A stretch of DNA of 64,000 nucleotides from Cavia porcellus (GCF_034190915.1 NW_026947486.1:79464044-79528043), one strand, 5' to 3'; positions 44,431 to 56,162 are shown, counted from the first letter of the stretch. The notes: generated by a model from the sequence alone, not told the origin. Program-made: numbers and translations.

Positions 44431-44574
44431 TCATTTCAATTGCTAGGCACTGGAATTATTTAAAGTCCCAAGACTGACAACCACTGCTGTAGAAAAAATT
44501 ATTTTATGGGGATGGAAGTCCTTGCTTTTCATATAAATAGATTACTGGTAAGTCAATTTCAAGTTTTCTTGACT

Positions 44575-44655
44575 TTTTTTTTAAACTGGCAATTGAACTC
44601 AGGACTTTGCATTTGCCAGGCAGGTGCTGGGCTGCTGAGCTTACATCCATCACCC
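44575..44655 (-). mobile_element. ID SINE
   Basis: Short T run, reversed ID (CTGGCAATTGAACTCAGGAC to GGCTGCTGAGCTTACATCC). Target duplication TTCTTGACT at 44566-44574 and 44656-44664. Confidence 0.9.
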
Positions 44656-44664
44656 TTCTTGACT

Positions 44665-45089
44665 CTCCTGCATCTCCTGTTAAATTATGGTTAACAACAA
44701 ATTTAGGCTCGAACTGGACCCTCAGTTCATATTTATTCCACCACCCACTGATACTGAAATATTAAATATTTTGATCAAACCCAGGATCCTGATACGTGGT
44801 TAATGATCACATCAACTGAGTTGAAGCATTTTTAAAAAATATAGTCTGTGATTTTTGTCACTAAAGGACTGTCAGGTAAGGTAGACAAAAGAGGAAAAAA
44901 GGGAGAATATTTTCAAACTGTAAGAAAATCCAGATATCACATTGATGAATATAAATCCAAACTTTCTATCTTCAGCCCTGTCTACTTTTCAAATCTCCAG
45001 ATTGTATACTCAAGAGCATCCTACTGATTTCTTTCAAGGATTTAACCCAGGATTCTACCTTGCATTTATTCACATATTAAAATGAAACA
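44665..45089. other. Unassigned sequence
   Basis: No gene or repeat recognised with confidence. Confidence 0.5.
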
Positions 45090-45935
45090 CATGCCTCCAC
45101 AACCTGACTTCCCTTTGTGAATTCTGTTTCTGGTTATGATATTTTTATTCTCCCAGGCACCCAAATGAGCAGCTTCATAGTCCTGTGCACATTTTCTGAC
45201 ATGCCCTTCCTTTCATGCTCCAAGTTGCATTTACTCTCCAAATATTTCTCACATCTGTTTCTTCACTTTTACCCCCACTGCTACAGCCCTAAATCCAGAT
45301 CTACAAGACTTCTCATGTAAATGATTGTATTCATCTGTTAATGGTCTCTCTAAAGTAGCTTTGTTATCCACTTCTTCCTTAACATTGCCACCAGGGTGAG
45401 CTCCTATAGCCAAAGCACCTGCTCACACTCACCTACTGCTTAAAACCCTTCAGTGACTTCATAACAAATACATAAAGTACAAGTGTCTCTCTACAGCTCC
45501 CTAAGATGTGGCTCCTACTTACTTCTCCAAACACATCTTTGCCTCTCTTGTACAGTAAGACCTATATTCTCCAAACTTGCAGTTTCCTAAGTGTTGTTTC
45601 CTCAGCCAATCATGTTATTTCTCTTCTTAATCTGGTAAACCAGGCAGAATTCAAGATTCAGCTAAGGGATTTTTCTTTCTTTCAAGGAAAAACTAGTCAC
45701 AGTGGTCTGAAACTTGATATTTTAAAAACCTCTCCCGATGACTCTAATATATGCCCAAATTTCAGAACCACTATTATCATATTATCTTGAACATTACATT
45801 GTGTTCCAGCCATTTTTCAGAATATCTGCCCTCCATTCTAGACTTTAATATTTTTAACAGGAAAAATTGTGTCTTACTCAATTATGCAATCCTAGTACTG
45901 CTTGAAAATAAATGAATGAATGTGTGAACAAAACA
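45090..45935 (+). mobile_element. L2 LINE
   Basis: CTGCTTAAAACCCTTCAGTGACTTC, GATGTGGCTCCTACTTACTTC, TTTGCCTCTCTTG and a final ATAAATGAATGAATG agree with L2 3' sequence. A small MER5-like insert may lie at 45690-45775 (TTTCAGAACCACT). Confidence 0.68.
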
Positions 45936-46879
45936 TACATTTCTCCACTAATATTTTTGTCATATAAACTATATATCTTTTGTATAAAAATATATTGTAA
46001 CATTATCTTCTAAGAATATAAGAATTGTCATGCTGATTTAGACCAAATATTGTCACCAATAATGTAAAAGATCATGGTTGTTCTCACTGACATCAACCTG
46101 ACTCTGCTCAGATATATATATATTTTTTTTTCATTAATAATTCATTATGAACCCATTATAGGCAAATTCATAAATGTCTCCAGAAGCTATTTATAATTTT
46201 TGTTAGTTGTGTTTCCTGAGGATAAATTTACTATAGATCTGTGGCAACATTCCAGGATCTGGTAGTAGTCTCAGAGTGCAGTGAAGCCACCCAAAACTTT
46301 CTTTTTTAGATAGAACTCAATCCTAGGACCAAGAACAATTTATCCTCGGAGCAGCTTCTCTAGATGGCTTCATTACACCATCACATTCTTATCAACAGCT
46401 GCTTAGCTAAAAGGTCCTCCGGACAGCTCAGCCAGCCCAGCTCAAAAAACTTGAAGATATTTCTGGAATTATAAGAGAGATAATTATTAGACCATAGAGA
46501 CAGAGCACATCTGCTGTTGTCATTCCACTACAAAGAAGATACCAAAAACCATGAGCATTTATCCTAGGTAAGAATATCTCACCACAGTTTAGTGGACTCT
46601 GGACATGGAGACATATAAGAAAATCTAACCCGAGTTGGGTCTTGGGTATATATTCTTCTAACCTGCCTACTTTGTCAAGAGTATCCTGTCAACTCCATTC
46701 ACTTCATTGACCTAGACACAAATAGTGTATTTTTTTTTTTTTTTTTTTTTGGCTAGGACCATTACTTCTTTACAAAATAAAAAGGCAAGTATCTAAATGT
46801 TTAATGGGGTCATATGCTAGCAGCCAGAAAATTGCCTGGATGCATATGAGGTCAGATCAAGAAAGACAAAATTCAAAAG
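45936..46879. other. Unassigned sequence with a 21-nt poly(T)
   Basis: T run at 46730-46750. 46240-46600 is of balanced composition, but no family or gene was recognised. Confidence 0.45.
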
Positions 46880-46998
46880 GAGGGCTCAGTTGTAATTGTA
46901 ACACTCAGGAGTCTGAGGCAGGAGGATTACAAATTAGAGGTCAGCCTGAGCTACAAATGAGCTCAGCCTGGACTACATAGCAATACCCAGCCTCAAAA
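46880..46998 (+). mobile_element. B1 SINE
   Basis: GAGTCTGAGGCAGGAGGATT, GGTCAGCCTGAGCTACAAAT and GCCTGGACTACATAGCAATAC. Confidence 0.85.
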
Positions 46999-46999
46999 A

Positions 47000-47215
47000 A
47001 TTGAGAGACAGACAGACAGACAGACAGAGACAGAGAGAGAGAGACAGAAAGAATTTAAGTGAGAGAGGCAGGGGGAAGGAGGAGATAAGGAAAAAGGGAG
47101 ACGAGAGGAGGGGGAAGAGACAAGAAGAAGAAAGAAAACAAGAAAAAGAAAGAAAGAAGGAAAGAAGAATGAAAGGGCAAGAAAAAGAAAAAGAAAATGA
47201 AAAAGATAAAAAGCG
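47000..47215. repeat. Purine-rich low-complexity tract
   Basis: (GACA)n then GAGA, GGGAGG and (GAAA)n text, almost all purine on the plus strand. It lies between the B1 tail and the retrocopy at 47236. The apparent Arg/Glu/Lys-rich open frame is an artefact of it. Confidence 0.93.
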
Positions 47216-47235
47216 CAATCAGGAGACAGGTCTGC

Positions 47236-47723
47236 ATGTGCATGAGGCAGTGTTACCCCTGGGCCCATCTAACCTGGCCGCAACATGATGCTAGTCTGTA
47301 CCGACAGCAAGGTGTTCAGATTCTCTGCAGTAAATCTAAATATCATAAAAATCTTTAAAGGAAGGGCAATCTTCACAAGTTCCAGTGGACTAAAGGATTC
47401 TGAAAGCAGCTGAGAAACAGTTTACAGTGGCTAATTCTTTTGGATTTGATAAATGTAGAAATGAACCTGCCAAATAACAGTTTAAGAGTTGTGGAATAAA
47501 ACTATTAATGCAGTGAAGACAGTAAAAAAGAGCAAGCAGAAAGGCCTGTATAAATTTATAATGAACAGATTGAAGTAAAATAAGAGCTACAGGAATTTTA
47601 GGACATCAAAGAAATCAAGCAAAACATCCATGTATCCTGAGCCCTTCCGCAGGCAAAGGAAAACAGCTGAAAGACATGTTACAGCAGCTACAGCAGAGTG
47701 TGGACATAGAGCACATGTCTTAA
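47236..47723 (+). pseudogene. RSL24D1: Processed pseudogene of RSL24D1 (ribosome biogenesis factor)
   Basis: Intronless match along the whole ~163-codon CDS, with ATG at 47236 and a stop at 47721-47723. Recognisable pieces are GPI (GGGCCCATC), HNMM near the HGMM of the parent, SKVFRF (47305-47322), NF-KRKGN with W-TK-F, TVANSFGFDKCRNEPAK, ELWNKTI in the DNA (47490-47510), KFIMNRLK (47555-47578), KQNIHV, and QLQQSVDIE near the end. Internal stops include one after LKDSESS and one inside KFIMNRLK-NK. The parent binds pre-60S particles and is the paralogue of RPL24 (family knowledge). The near-identical stretches suggest it is younger than the THUMPD3 copy. 3' UTR may continue past 47723. Confidence 0.92.
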
Positions 47724-48107
47724 AAATCTTGCTCTCAGTCCCCATTTCTGAATGTGAGAATCTCCATTAGACAGGGCTTCTAAATTATTGATTTATTCAT
47801 TACATAAGGTCACTCCATAGAAAGATGACAGAGAATACTTCTACATTGCCATCTGCGTAACACTGGGTTATGGATGCCAGATGGCATTTCTTTGGCACAC
47901 CTTCACTGAGTGATGTGCTTAGGTCAGTCCTGGAGATTTCATTTGTAAGCACAGAAGTAAATGGTAGAAATCAGATGTACCTGCCATTTTAATAATGGCA
48001 TGAGGCTGCATTTGTGTACCAAAATTGATCAAAATGATACATAAAATAAGAATTCAAAAGTAAGCAATGTACACATCAACAGCCTTTTTGTAAAAACAAA
48101 AACTAAA
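47724..48107. other. Unassigned, possible retrocopy 3' UTR
   Basis: No gene or named repeat. No AATAAA plus poly(A) end was found that would close the RSL24D1 retrocopy. Confidence 0.4.
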
Positions 48108-48375
48108 ACTTTATTATCACATGGTTTCTCTATATGAGAAACTCAAAGTATGAATAAATTAAAGAACCAATTTTTTAAAAATAGGTAATAGGAAACAGGG
48201 AGATAGATATTTTGCAAATGAGAAGGAGAGCAAGAGATGGAGTGAGGGAGGGAGGAATAAGAGATAAACAAAGAGAAGTAAAGAAATTAAAATGTGTTAC
48301 ATACATGTGCCAACATCCCATGATGAATGTAATCATTATATACTTCAGTCATACTAACAAAAATAAAAATTAATG
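48108..48375 (+). mobile_element. L1 3' UTR fragment
   Basis: ATCACATGGTTTCTCTATAT, AACAGGGAGATAGATATTTTG, GATGAATGTAATCATTATA and a final AATAAAAATTAATG. Confidence 0.82.
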
Positions 48376-49484
48376 AAAGAACATGGTCAAAAGATATAAA
48401 CACAAGAAAGATAGATGTTGCCTCAGCACCTGTCTAAAGAGGATTGCTTCCAAATAAAAATGGCAAAAAAAAGTCTTCCTATTTTCAGGATGTAAAGGAT
48501 GAGCACCTTGTTCTCCTATAGAAGGCTCCATTGAAGTTGCAATGAAATGAAATGAACCTGATCATCCTCTGGTGGCTCATTTCTTTTCCGTAACAACTGC
48601 CTCCCTCAGTCTATTTCAAAACACAACAAACTGAAAGCACTAGCACTGAAAGGGAAACTTGGAAGAAAGTTACTTATTTTTGTAATAATGGCAAGTACAT
48701 TAGTGCGCAACTCTGCACAGATGAGTCTACTAAGTAGGTCATTCCAGGGCTTACTGTTCATATGCCTTTAATGCAGAGGAGTGACAAGAGTCCCTAGACC
48801 TTGAACTTGAAGTCTCAGCTTTTCAAATCAGTCTTTCCTACTTCTACGGTTTTTGGTTTCTCAATGGGCAAATTTCTTTATTATTTGGCCTTCAACAGAT
48901 ACATTTTTTTGGCTTTGGAAAGAAACAGCACAAGCTTCCTTACTACCTCTCATTACCCATTGGCTAGCTTCCCTCTGGCTGTTCTCAAAATGTCCTTTTT
49001 ATCTCTATCTCCTCCTCCCTTCTGGTACCGGACGCCCTGATCCCACCCTGTTCCTAGTTCCCCGGCCTCCAGGATTATATCATCCAAAATAGCCTGCAGT
49101 TTTTTCTATTATCTCTCCCTAGGCTCTCCCCTTAGCTCCCATACTTTATAACCAGCATCATAATTCTGCACCCAGGTGTCAAAACCTTTTTCCTGCCCTG
49201 GACACTAGTCATCCTACATGTCTTGTCTCCTCCTCCGCCTCTTCCTCCTCTCCTTCTTCTACTTTTGTCTCTTCTTATTTTGCAAAAAAAACATTCTTGA
49301 ATTTGAGAGTTGCTTTTTACAAGTCTACCCTAAGATATGAACCATATGCCATGTTAGGATGTATTCCTTTTTGTCTTTCCAGTTTAATGATTCTTCCCTT
49401 TCAGGATTTAGCAATACACACCTTCAAAACAACTCTCACTACCACTAACTGCCATCAAGAATTTTAAAATAAGTAACACTTTTT
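48376..49484. other. Unassigned, C/T-rich in part
   Basis: 49000-49280 is pyrimidine-rich with CTCC repeats. The 79-residue frames at 48801-49092 have no recognisable domain. No gene called. Confidence 0.5.
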
Positions 49485-50130
49485 TAAGAGAAAAAAGACA
49501 CAGAAAAGAAAAAAAAAGCAAAAGAAACAAACAACAAGCCCAAAACAGTAACAATATAAGCTTTCAAAACAACATGATAGAAATTTAACAACGGTTGTTA
49601 TATTATATATTGTTATCTTCAAAAGGGTTGCTCAGCTTACCAGATATACACATGCAAAATTGATCTAATCATGAGTATTAATTGTTCTTTTTCAAGAATA
49701 GAATATTACTATCTTAGCTATCTTATGCATATATACAAATTTATGTCTTTTTTCTTTTCCATTCCTTCTTTCCTCCTTTATCCCAGTTACTTTTCCCCTG
49801 TGAGCAGTTTCTTACCCTTGCACAATATTTATTGTAGATTTGTGATCTTATTTGTTCTTTCAGTTTCTTACACTAGAGGGACAATATGATACTTACACAT
49901 GTGAATTTGATTTATGTCACTTATGAGTATGGACTCAACTCGCATCCATTTACCTATAAAAGCCAGGATACAATCTTTCTTTATAGCTGAGTAGTACTCC
50001 ATTGTATAAAAATACAACATCTTTTTTATACATTCCCCATAAGAATATGAAAGGTTTTTACAAGTGTAATACCCCACTTTTAGACTTCCCCTATCCAATT
50101 TCAATCACTTGGAAGAAGGTATTTCTTCAC
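49485..50130 (-). mobile_element. 5'-truncated L1, minus strand
   Basis: Reversed 3' UTR (49485-49860) then ORF2 C-terminus. The minus frame at 49868-50104 contains YTMEYYSAIKK followed by FIGKWMRVESI, the standard end of L1 ORF2. It belongs to the same L1 family as 1772-3755. Confidence 0.88.
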
Positions 50131-50193
50131 AGATTTGAGTGTTTATTGCTGGTGCTTTAATGGTAAATCCTTATAATATAAAAATATAATACA

Positions 50194-50274
50194 AAGCTGA
50201 GGATATAGCTAAGTGGTGTAAGTGCCTGCCTGGCAAGTACAAGGTCCTGAATTTGATTACTAGCACCAAAAAAT
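50194..50274 (+). mobile_element. ID SINE beside a B1
   Basis: GCTGAGGATATAGCTAAGTG to TTTGATTACTAGCACC and an A run. Perfect target duplication ATATAATACA at 50184-50193 and 50275-50284. Confidence 0.88.
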
Positions 50275-50282
50275 ATATAATA

Positions 50283-50412
50283 CAGAGCTGAGCATGGTAC
50301 TTCATGCCTGTAGTCTAGCTACTTGGGATGCTGAGGCAGGAGGATTTATTGAGCCCAAGAGAGCTCAGGGTAAGCCTGTGCAACATAGAAAGACTTTGTC
50401 TTTTTAAAATAA
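50283..50412 (+). mobile_element. B1 SINE
   Basis: GAGCATGGTACTTCATGCCTG, TTGGGATGCTGAGGCAGGAG and GTAAGCCTGTGCAACATAG. Confidence 0.85.
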
Positions 50413-50439
50413 TGTATGGAGATATATATCAGTATGATA

Positions 50440-50615
50440 CTCCCTCAAACTTTATTTAAAGTAATATCTAATGAGCATCTGTGTCACTGTCACAGTCACT
50501 TTGAGTAAAGTTTCTAAAATACTGATTCGGAGGATGTCCCAAAATATCAGAATTCAACAGACCTGGGGTGAGTCTCAAGTGAGTGTATGGTTTGAAAAAC
50601 ACTACAGTTAAAGGT
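50440..50615 (+). mobile_element. MER5-type DNA transposon remnant
   Basis: CTCAAACTTTATTTAAAG, a middle AACAGACCTGGGGTGAGTC and a terminal TTTGAAAAACACTAC follow MER5A order. Confidence 0.55.
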
Positions 50616-51129
50616 ATTGTTTATATAATATTTTCACTTTAGGCATCAGTATCTTGACCATAGTCAGAAGACAATCACCTATAGCAACACTATGTGTTCT
50701 TTATACTGTTAGTTCTTTATTTTGTGACTGTATGATGACAGCAAAATTATTGGTTGAGAATAACTGAAATTGAACTCTAACGATAAGAGCTATATACCTA
50801 CTCAGTTATATGTACACACTCACACACAAAACACACAGTCTGCTTATTTACCTCATATACTGTATTTTAGTAAAATAAATTCTAAGGCTCTATGGTGGTT
50901 TTCATATCAATCTCCAGATCCTCTTAAGGAATTGGCCCCATATACATTTTCCTTCCAGATTCTAGACATTGTGTCTATGTGTCTAAATTGACATTATCCC
51001 AGTGCTACCTGATCTGGGATATCCAATGCTTACTTTAGTGTGTACTTATTAGGAGCACCATGCAATTGCACTAAGTGTCAAGATTTAACTTATTTTTATG
51101 TTAATGTTTATTTCCTTCTAATATGTTCT
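50616..51129. other. Unassigned sequence
   Basis: No gene or RNA recognised; a short ACAC run lies near 50810-50835. Confidence 0.5.
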
Positions 51130-51400
51130 ACAAATAAAGATAAACTTGTCCTCCTTTAAATTTTGTCTGGTATTTTATCCCAACAAAGAGAAAGTGACTA
51201 ATATAGATTTTGGTACCAAACAATTAGTGTCATTCCTAAGATGCTGCCCAATCATATTGTTCAGGTTTTAGAAGTGGTTCAGGATAGGAGTTTGGAAAGG
51301 TTCAGAGAAGTTGGCTAGAGAAGCCCTGTCCCTGGAATGCTGTTAACTGAGTTTGATAGGAGATTCTGGAAAGGGAGATATAATCTTCTAGGTCATGTTC
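51130..51400 (+). mobile_element. MaLR LTR end with internal start
   Basis: AAATAAAGATAAACTTGTCC, CCCAACAAAGAGAAAGTGAC and an end near AATATAG (51209), followed by GATTTTGGTACCAAACAATT, the expected beginning of a MaLR internal region. Confidence 0.5.
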
Positions 51401-51404
51401 ACAA

Positions 51405-51544
51405 AAACACACCTCTTCGAACTAGGTCCCGCTTGTCGGGGGGTGACTAACAGCATTCTGATACAATGACTGAACAATCCACTCACCTTCCAATATCAAA
51501 TCCATCACATGAGGTTTTAAGACATCTAGATATAAACCATAACA
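51405..51544 (-). mobile_element. MaLR LTR fragment in opposite orientation
   Basis: ACACACCTCTTCGAACTAGG, AACAGCATTCTGATACAATG and GACATCTAGATATAAACCATAACA, the reversed 5' end of the LTR type seen at 29957. Confidence 0.62.
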
Positions 51545-52037
51545 CAGATTTTTCCATTTTTCTCACTACCCAGTTCATAATTACATAAACATGCTTTACT
51601 TTCACCCCGATCGTTACTCCTGTGGTAGTATTAGTTCAGAGTATTACTAATCACTTCTTGCTTTTATTCCTAGATCTCTTGAATGACATTTAGATTTACA
51701 ATGTGCATCTTTGGAGATCAATCTGGTCTAGTCTTTCCCAGGGCTGATATGAGACATGACCTGGATTCCAAGTTTCTTATGCTATGGTGGTATGACACAG
51801 GCGAAAAAAAAAAATCCATAAAATGTAAGGGACTTATTTTGGGGGACTAGAAAATTATTAAAGGGAATCTCATCCCCAGATGATCTGGGTCATATGTGTC
51901 AGATTATAAGAACAGGATACTGAAAATACAAGCCAGAATGCAAATCAAAAGTCTGGATAATAGGGCAGACGACAGGGTTACATACTGAATTAAGAAGGAC
52001 TAGACCACACTGCCATTAACCCAATACATATACAATA
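51545..52037. other. Unassigned sequence
   Basis: No gene seen; LTR-derived sequence is possible but not supported. Confidence 0.45.
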
Positions 52038-52042
52038 CCCAG

Positions 52043-52501
52043 TGTCTTAGTTACTTTTTCATTGCTGGGATAAAATATTAGACACCAAAAATTAAAGGAG
52101 GGAAGGTTTATTTCAGCTCACATTTTGTAGAGGTTTTAGTGCATAATTTGCTATCTCCAGTGTAGGGTGGTATAGCAGAGGTACATGACAGTGGAGAAGT
52201 AGTCCATGGCAAGCAGGCATGAGATAGTGAAGCAGCAAGCAGCAGCAGCAGCAGCAAGCCTGCCTTCTTCTTTCCTTTTATATCCTATCCAGGCTATAAG
52301 ACTATTGATTGGTACTGCCCACACCCAGGGTGGGGAGGGTGGGGATTCCACACCCTGAACTATGGTAATCTAATCAGTGGACTAATTTAGTACCACATAT
52401 CCTAAACCCCAGTATCACACACCCTAGATCCAGCCAGCTCCAAAAGTCCCCACCTACAAGTACATGAGATTTGGGGGTATATCTAGATATAAATCATAGC
52501 A
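52043..52501 (-). mobile_element. MaLR-type solo LTR with 5-bp duplication
   Basis: Left terminus TGTCTTAGTTACTTT, right terminus AGATATAAATCATAGCA, so in sense it is TG...CA. Flanks are CCCAG (52038-52042) and TCCAG (52502-52506), a 5-bp target duplication with one change, as expected for ERVL/MaLR. A short CAG run (about 52236-52256) lies inside. Confidence 0.8.
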
Positions 52502-52599
52502 TCCAGCATATAGTGAGCCCTTAATCTGTTCTGAATTCAGTTGAAGAAATAAATGAAAATTCAGGCAACTATAGTGAAACCAGATAATGATGCTGGAAA

Positions 52600-53110
52600 G
52601 TCAGTAGTAAGATTAACATTCGGGAACATTATTCAGCATTTTAAAAAGTAAGGATATTCTATCATTTGCAACAATATAAATCAATGTGGAGGACATTATG
52701 CTGAGTAAAATACACCAAACACTGAAAGACACTGCGTCACAGAAGTATGGAACCTAAAAACATCAAATTCATAGAAGCATAATGGAATTGTGGTTTTTAG
52801 GGGCTGAGAGTAGTAGCCAGCTGGGAAATGAGAAGATGTTGGTGAAAGGGAACAAAATTTCAGGCAGGTAGGAGGAATAAGTTCTGGTGATGTATTGCAC
52901 AGCATGGTAAGTATAACGAAGAATAATGTATTGCATACTTGAAAATTATTTAGAAAGTAGATTTTGAGAGTTCCTACCAAAACAAAACTGATAAATATGT
53001 GAGGTGATGAACTTATTAATAGCTTAAGTTATATTTTACAACATACCGCTACCAAATTGTCATAATTATATTCAATGTTTGTCAATTATACATTAATAAA
53101 GCTTTAAAAA
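52600..53110 (+). mobile_element. Ancient L1 3' end (L1MA/MB-like)
   Basis: GGAGGACATTATGCTGAGTAAAATA, GGAACCTAAAAACATCAAATTC, GTTCTGGTGATGTATTGCACAGCATGG, AATGTATTGCATACTTGAAAATT and ATTAATAAAGCTTTAAAAA. This order is diagnostic for the mammal-wide L1M 3' end. Confidence 0.9.
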
Positions 53111-53539
53111 TTTACTTGGAATTAAAAAAGAATTAACACTAAAATTAAACTTATGTTCCAAAGGGACATGTTCACTTAATGGAAAACTTTATTAAAAAGG
53201 AAAATCATTCAGTCCCTAACATCATATGGGTAGCAAGATTGCTGGACTTCTGGACAATATTTTGCAAGTGAGAGTGCATTGTATATGAAACTAGACACTT
53301 CTTTCATATTTTAAATGCATGTTACTTTTTTCTGAATACTATTTTCCTGTGTGTCACATTACACCTTATACTCCAGTGTTACATTTAATCACAAGCACAC
53401 ACAAGGGTTTCTCCAGGAAGTCTATAGCCTCTGTCGATGTAGTTCATTTGTTTATCATGACCTACATCTGTTGGTGTTTTTTTAATGAGGAGGTAAGGAG
53501 GATAGGAATATGTATCCCGGTATATGTTTTCTATTGAAT

Positions 53540-54120
53540 CATAACAAATCACTACAAGGTTGATGGTTTAAAACAATGGCACTTTTTAAACTCACTTTTA
53601 ACAGCAAGTCAGAAGTCTGGGTATATTGTGGCTGGGTTCTCTGCTCAGGGTCTCATAAGGCCGAAATCAAGATGCACATCAAACTGTATCCTCAACCAGA
53701 GTTTAAAGTCATCCTCTAGACTATTGAATGAATTTAGTTCCCTGCAGTCACAGGACTAAGGCCCTTATTTCCTTGATGGCCATGAGCCACTATTAGCTCA
53801 TTGAGACTATCCACAATACATATCATGTAGCACCATATGCAACTCATAGCATAGATGTTTGCTTTGTTCCAAGCCAGCCAGAGTACATTTTTCTTTTCCA
53901 CTAGCCAGAGAAAACTGCTTTCAAAGAGCTCCTTTTATTAAGTCAGATCCATTTGTATAATCTCCCTAATCTTAAAGTCAACTGATTTGAGATTTCAATT
54001 ATATCTGTAAAATCTCTTCACAGAGGTGTCTAGATTAGTGTTGGATGAATAACCGAGAAGATATGCATTCCAGGAGGTGAGAATCTTGATAGCCATTTTA
54101 GAATTCTACCTACAACAGTG
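53540..54120 (+). mobile_element. Ancient LTR-like repeat
   Basis: ATAACAAATCACTACAAGG followed by GGTTTAAAACAATGGCAC, GGGTTCTCTGCTCAGGGTCTC and AATCAAGATGCACATC follow a widespread mammalian repeat that has the phrases 'taacaaattacc' and 'ggcttaaaacaac'. I cannot give a safe family name or strand convention. Confidence 0.45.
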
Positions 54121-54384
54121 AGATGTACCAATATAAATAAAGCATGTCACAAAAAAGGGAAAAAAAAGCAAAAATATGAAACATGTTTTAATTCTTACTT
54201 ACAATATTATTTAAGATACAATATTTTATTCATTAACATGGCTCATTTGCTATAGGGTAATAAATCTACAGCAAATTAAAGAAAGGATTAAATAAAATCA
54301 AAGTGTTAACTTAGGTATATCACAACTCCATCTCAGGTTTCAGTGTTATAAAGTAACGACAGTAACATGATCTTTCCTATCCTA

Positions 54385-54610
54385 AAGTTCTTAAGAGCTC
54401 AGGCTCTGGATTCAGACTGATTTGGGCTCAAATCCAGGCTACTAAATACTAGTTGTGAAAACTTGGGTAAGCTACTTAATTCTTCTTACTTATACAATGT
54501 TGACAGTAACGATATCATCCTCTAATAGTATATGAATTAAGTGAAATAATACATATGAAGTACTTAATATATTGTTTGGCACCTAGGAAGCACTAATTTA
54601 ATGACAATAC
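54385..54610 (+). mobile_element. MIR SINE
   Basis: AAGAGCTCAGGCTCTGGATTC, AATCCAGGCTACTAAATACTAG, AACTTGGGTAAGCTACTTAATTC and TTGTTTGGCACCTAGGAAGC give the full MIR order in sense. Confidence 0.88.
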
Positions 54611-54964
54611 TATTTACCACTGAATGAGATAACAGATGAAACTGTCTAGGAAAGTTTCAAGGAATATTCTAGCATAATATATTTACATTAGATACAAAGA
54701 ACATATCACTAAGCAAGTACTCTATATATGTGCTGGATACATTTAATATACACACATGTTAATACATATTTAGCATAATACCTTAACTTTGTGGTTTAAA
54801 TTCTCATTTAAGCCTGTCCTTGATCCCATTCAGTGTAAACATATCAGTGTATCTGCCCAACATAAAAAACATAAAGAAAACTGATAATCATGGATGTGGT
54901 TTCGTGTAGGTGCTATCCTCAGAAACAGATTAATGTTATTATCATGCACTGGATTAGTTATTAG

Positions 54965-55165
54965 GAGAGTGGTTTATAATCAAAGTATGTTTGATCCCTT
55001 CTTTTTTCCATCATACTCTTCTTCCCTCTCAACATGAAGTCCCTATCAAATGTGGAACCCTCAATCTCAGACTTGCAGTCTCTAAAACTGTAATAAATCT
55101 CTGCTCTTTACAGAGTACCTAGTCTTAGGTATTTGGTTATGGAAGGACAGAACAGACTAGGACAA
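54965..55165 (+). mobile_element. MaLR LTR 3' part
   Basis: CTGTAATAAATCTCTGCTCTTTACAG, TAGGTATTTGGTTATGG and GAACAGACTAGGAC are MLT1-type LTR 3' text. Confidence 0.6.
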
Positions 55166-56130
55166 CTATCTTTAAATGGATGAAAGATTTTGTATGAACT
55201 TAGTAATCAGAAACTACAACCAGTTGACAGAAGTTATAGAAATGCAGACTTGGGCTAAATAAAATTTTTAAAAATTTCACATTTGAGGTTATCCGAAGAT
55301 TAGGTAAATAGTAAGTTTCATGTCCTTGAACAACCATGTAGCAAAGCATTTGTAGAAGGAATTCAGGCCTGAGATATGAGACTTGTCCTAGTAACCTTTC
55401 AAGTTTCTTCCATCTTCAAATATTATCACATTGGGGATTAGATTTCCAAATATGAATTCTAATGACATAAACAGTCTATAGTGCCATACAATTCTAGTTG
55501 TTGCTGCTGAATGTGTATGTCTATCTGTATCAGGCTCTGACTGCTATTTCTGCATAAATGCTTGTCATTAAATTTCAGCAATTAAAAATACAAAAATGCC
55601 ATATGCTGGATAGAGAGCTACAAAAAAAGTATTCTACAGTTTATGATCATGAGTGATTTTTTTGAAGCATAAAGTTCATATATTTTTACCTTTTTTATAT
55701 ACTTATTGTTTTACAAAGTAAAATTACACTTTGTCTATATTATTAGAAGTTCATCTCTTGCTTTTAGAAGCTTCACATCGGTCCATCATTTCGTTGTTCT
55801 CTAGAACTATTACTTATTCTCTGCATGAGTTAGGCCTGCCCTGCAGAAAATATGATGTTACTGCTATACTAGTTACATTACAAGATTTGCTTGTGCGTAA
55901 TTTTTTCTGAGTTTAGTTTCTTAGTAAAATTCATTGAACTGTTTCAGAAATTACAGTATAGTACTCTAAGAGGTATAGGAAATATAGGCAGGTGTTATAC
56001 TGGAAACAAATCTGAGGTATTAGTGTTTATGTAATTCTACCTTATAAATGACAGGTTATATATTTTAAAATTTTCCTCATCAGAAAATAACACATACTGT
56101 AGAAAAATCTAAGGCATACATTTGTTTATA
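55166..56130. other. Unassigned AT-rich sequence
   Basis: No gene, RNA or confident repeat seen in nearly 1 kb. Confidence 0.5.
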
Positions 56131-56132
56131 TG

Positions 56133-56162
56133 TGTGTGTGTATATATATATATACACACACA
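56133..56162. repeat. 30-bp perfect palindrome of TG, TA and CA dinucleotides
   Basis: (TG)4, then (TA)7, then (CA)4: identical to its own reverse complement. Confidence 0.95.

Larger units (their letters stand above)
43507..44480 (+). mobile_element. MER5-type DNA transposon remnant split by an L1
   Basis: Left half 43507-43600 (ATTCCTAAACTTGGGTGCAT, AAGAATTACCTGTGGATAG). Right half about 44435-44480 (ATTTAAAGTCCCAAGACTG, ACAACCACTGCTGTAG). Together they read as a MER5A-like non-autonomous hAT element; an L1 occupies the middle. Confidence 0.6.

Noticed and set aside
47001..47288. 95-residue basic/acidic frame
   Set aside because: Low-complexity GACA/GAAA tract running into the RSL24D1 pseudogene in the wrong frame.
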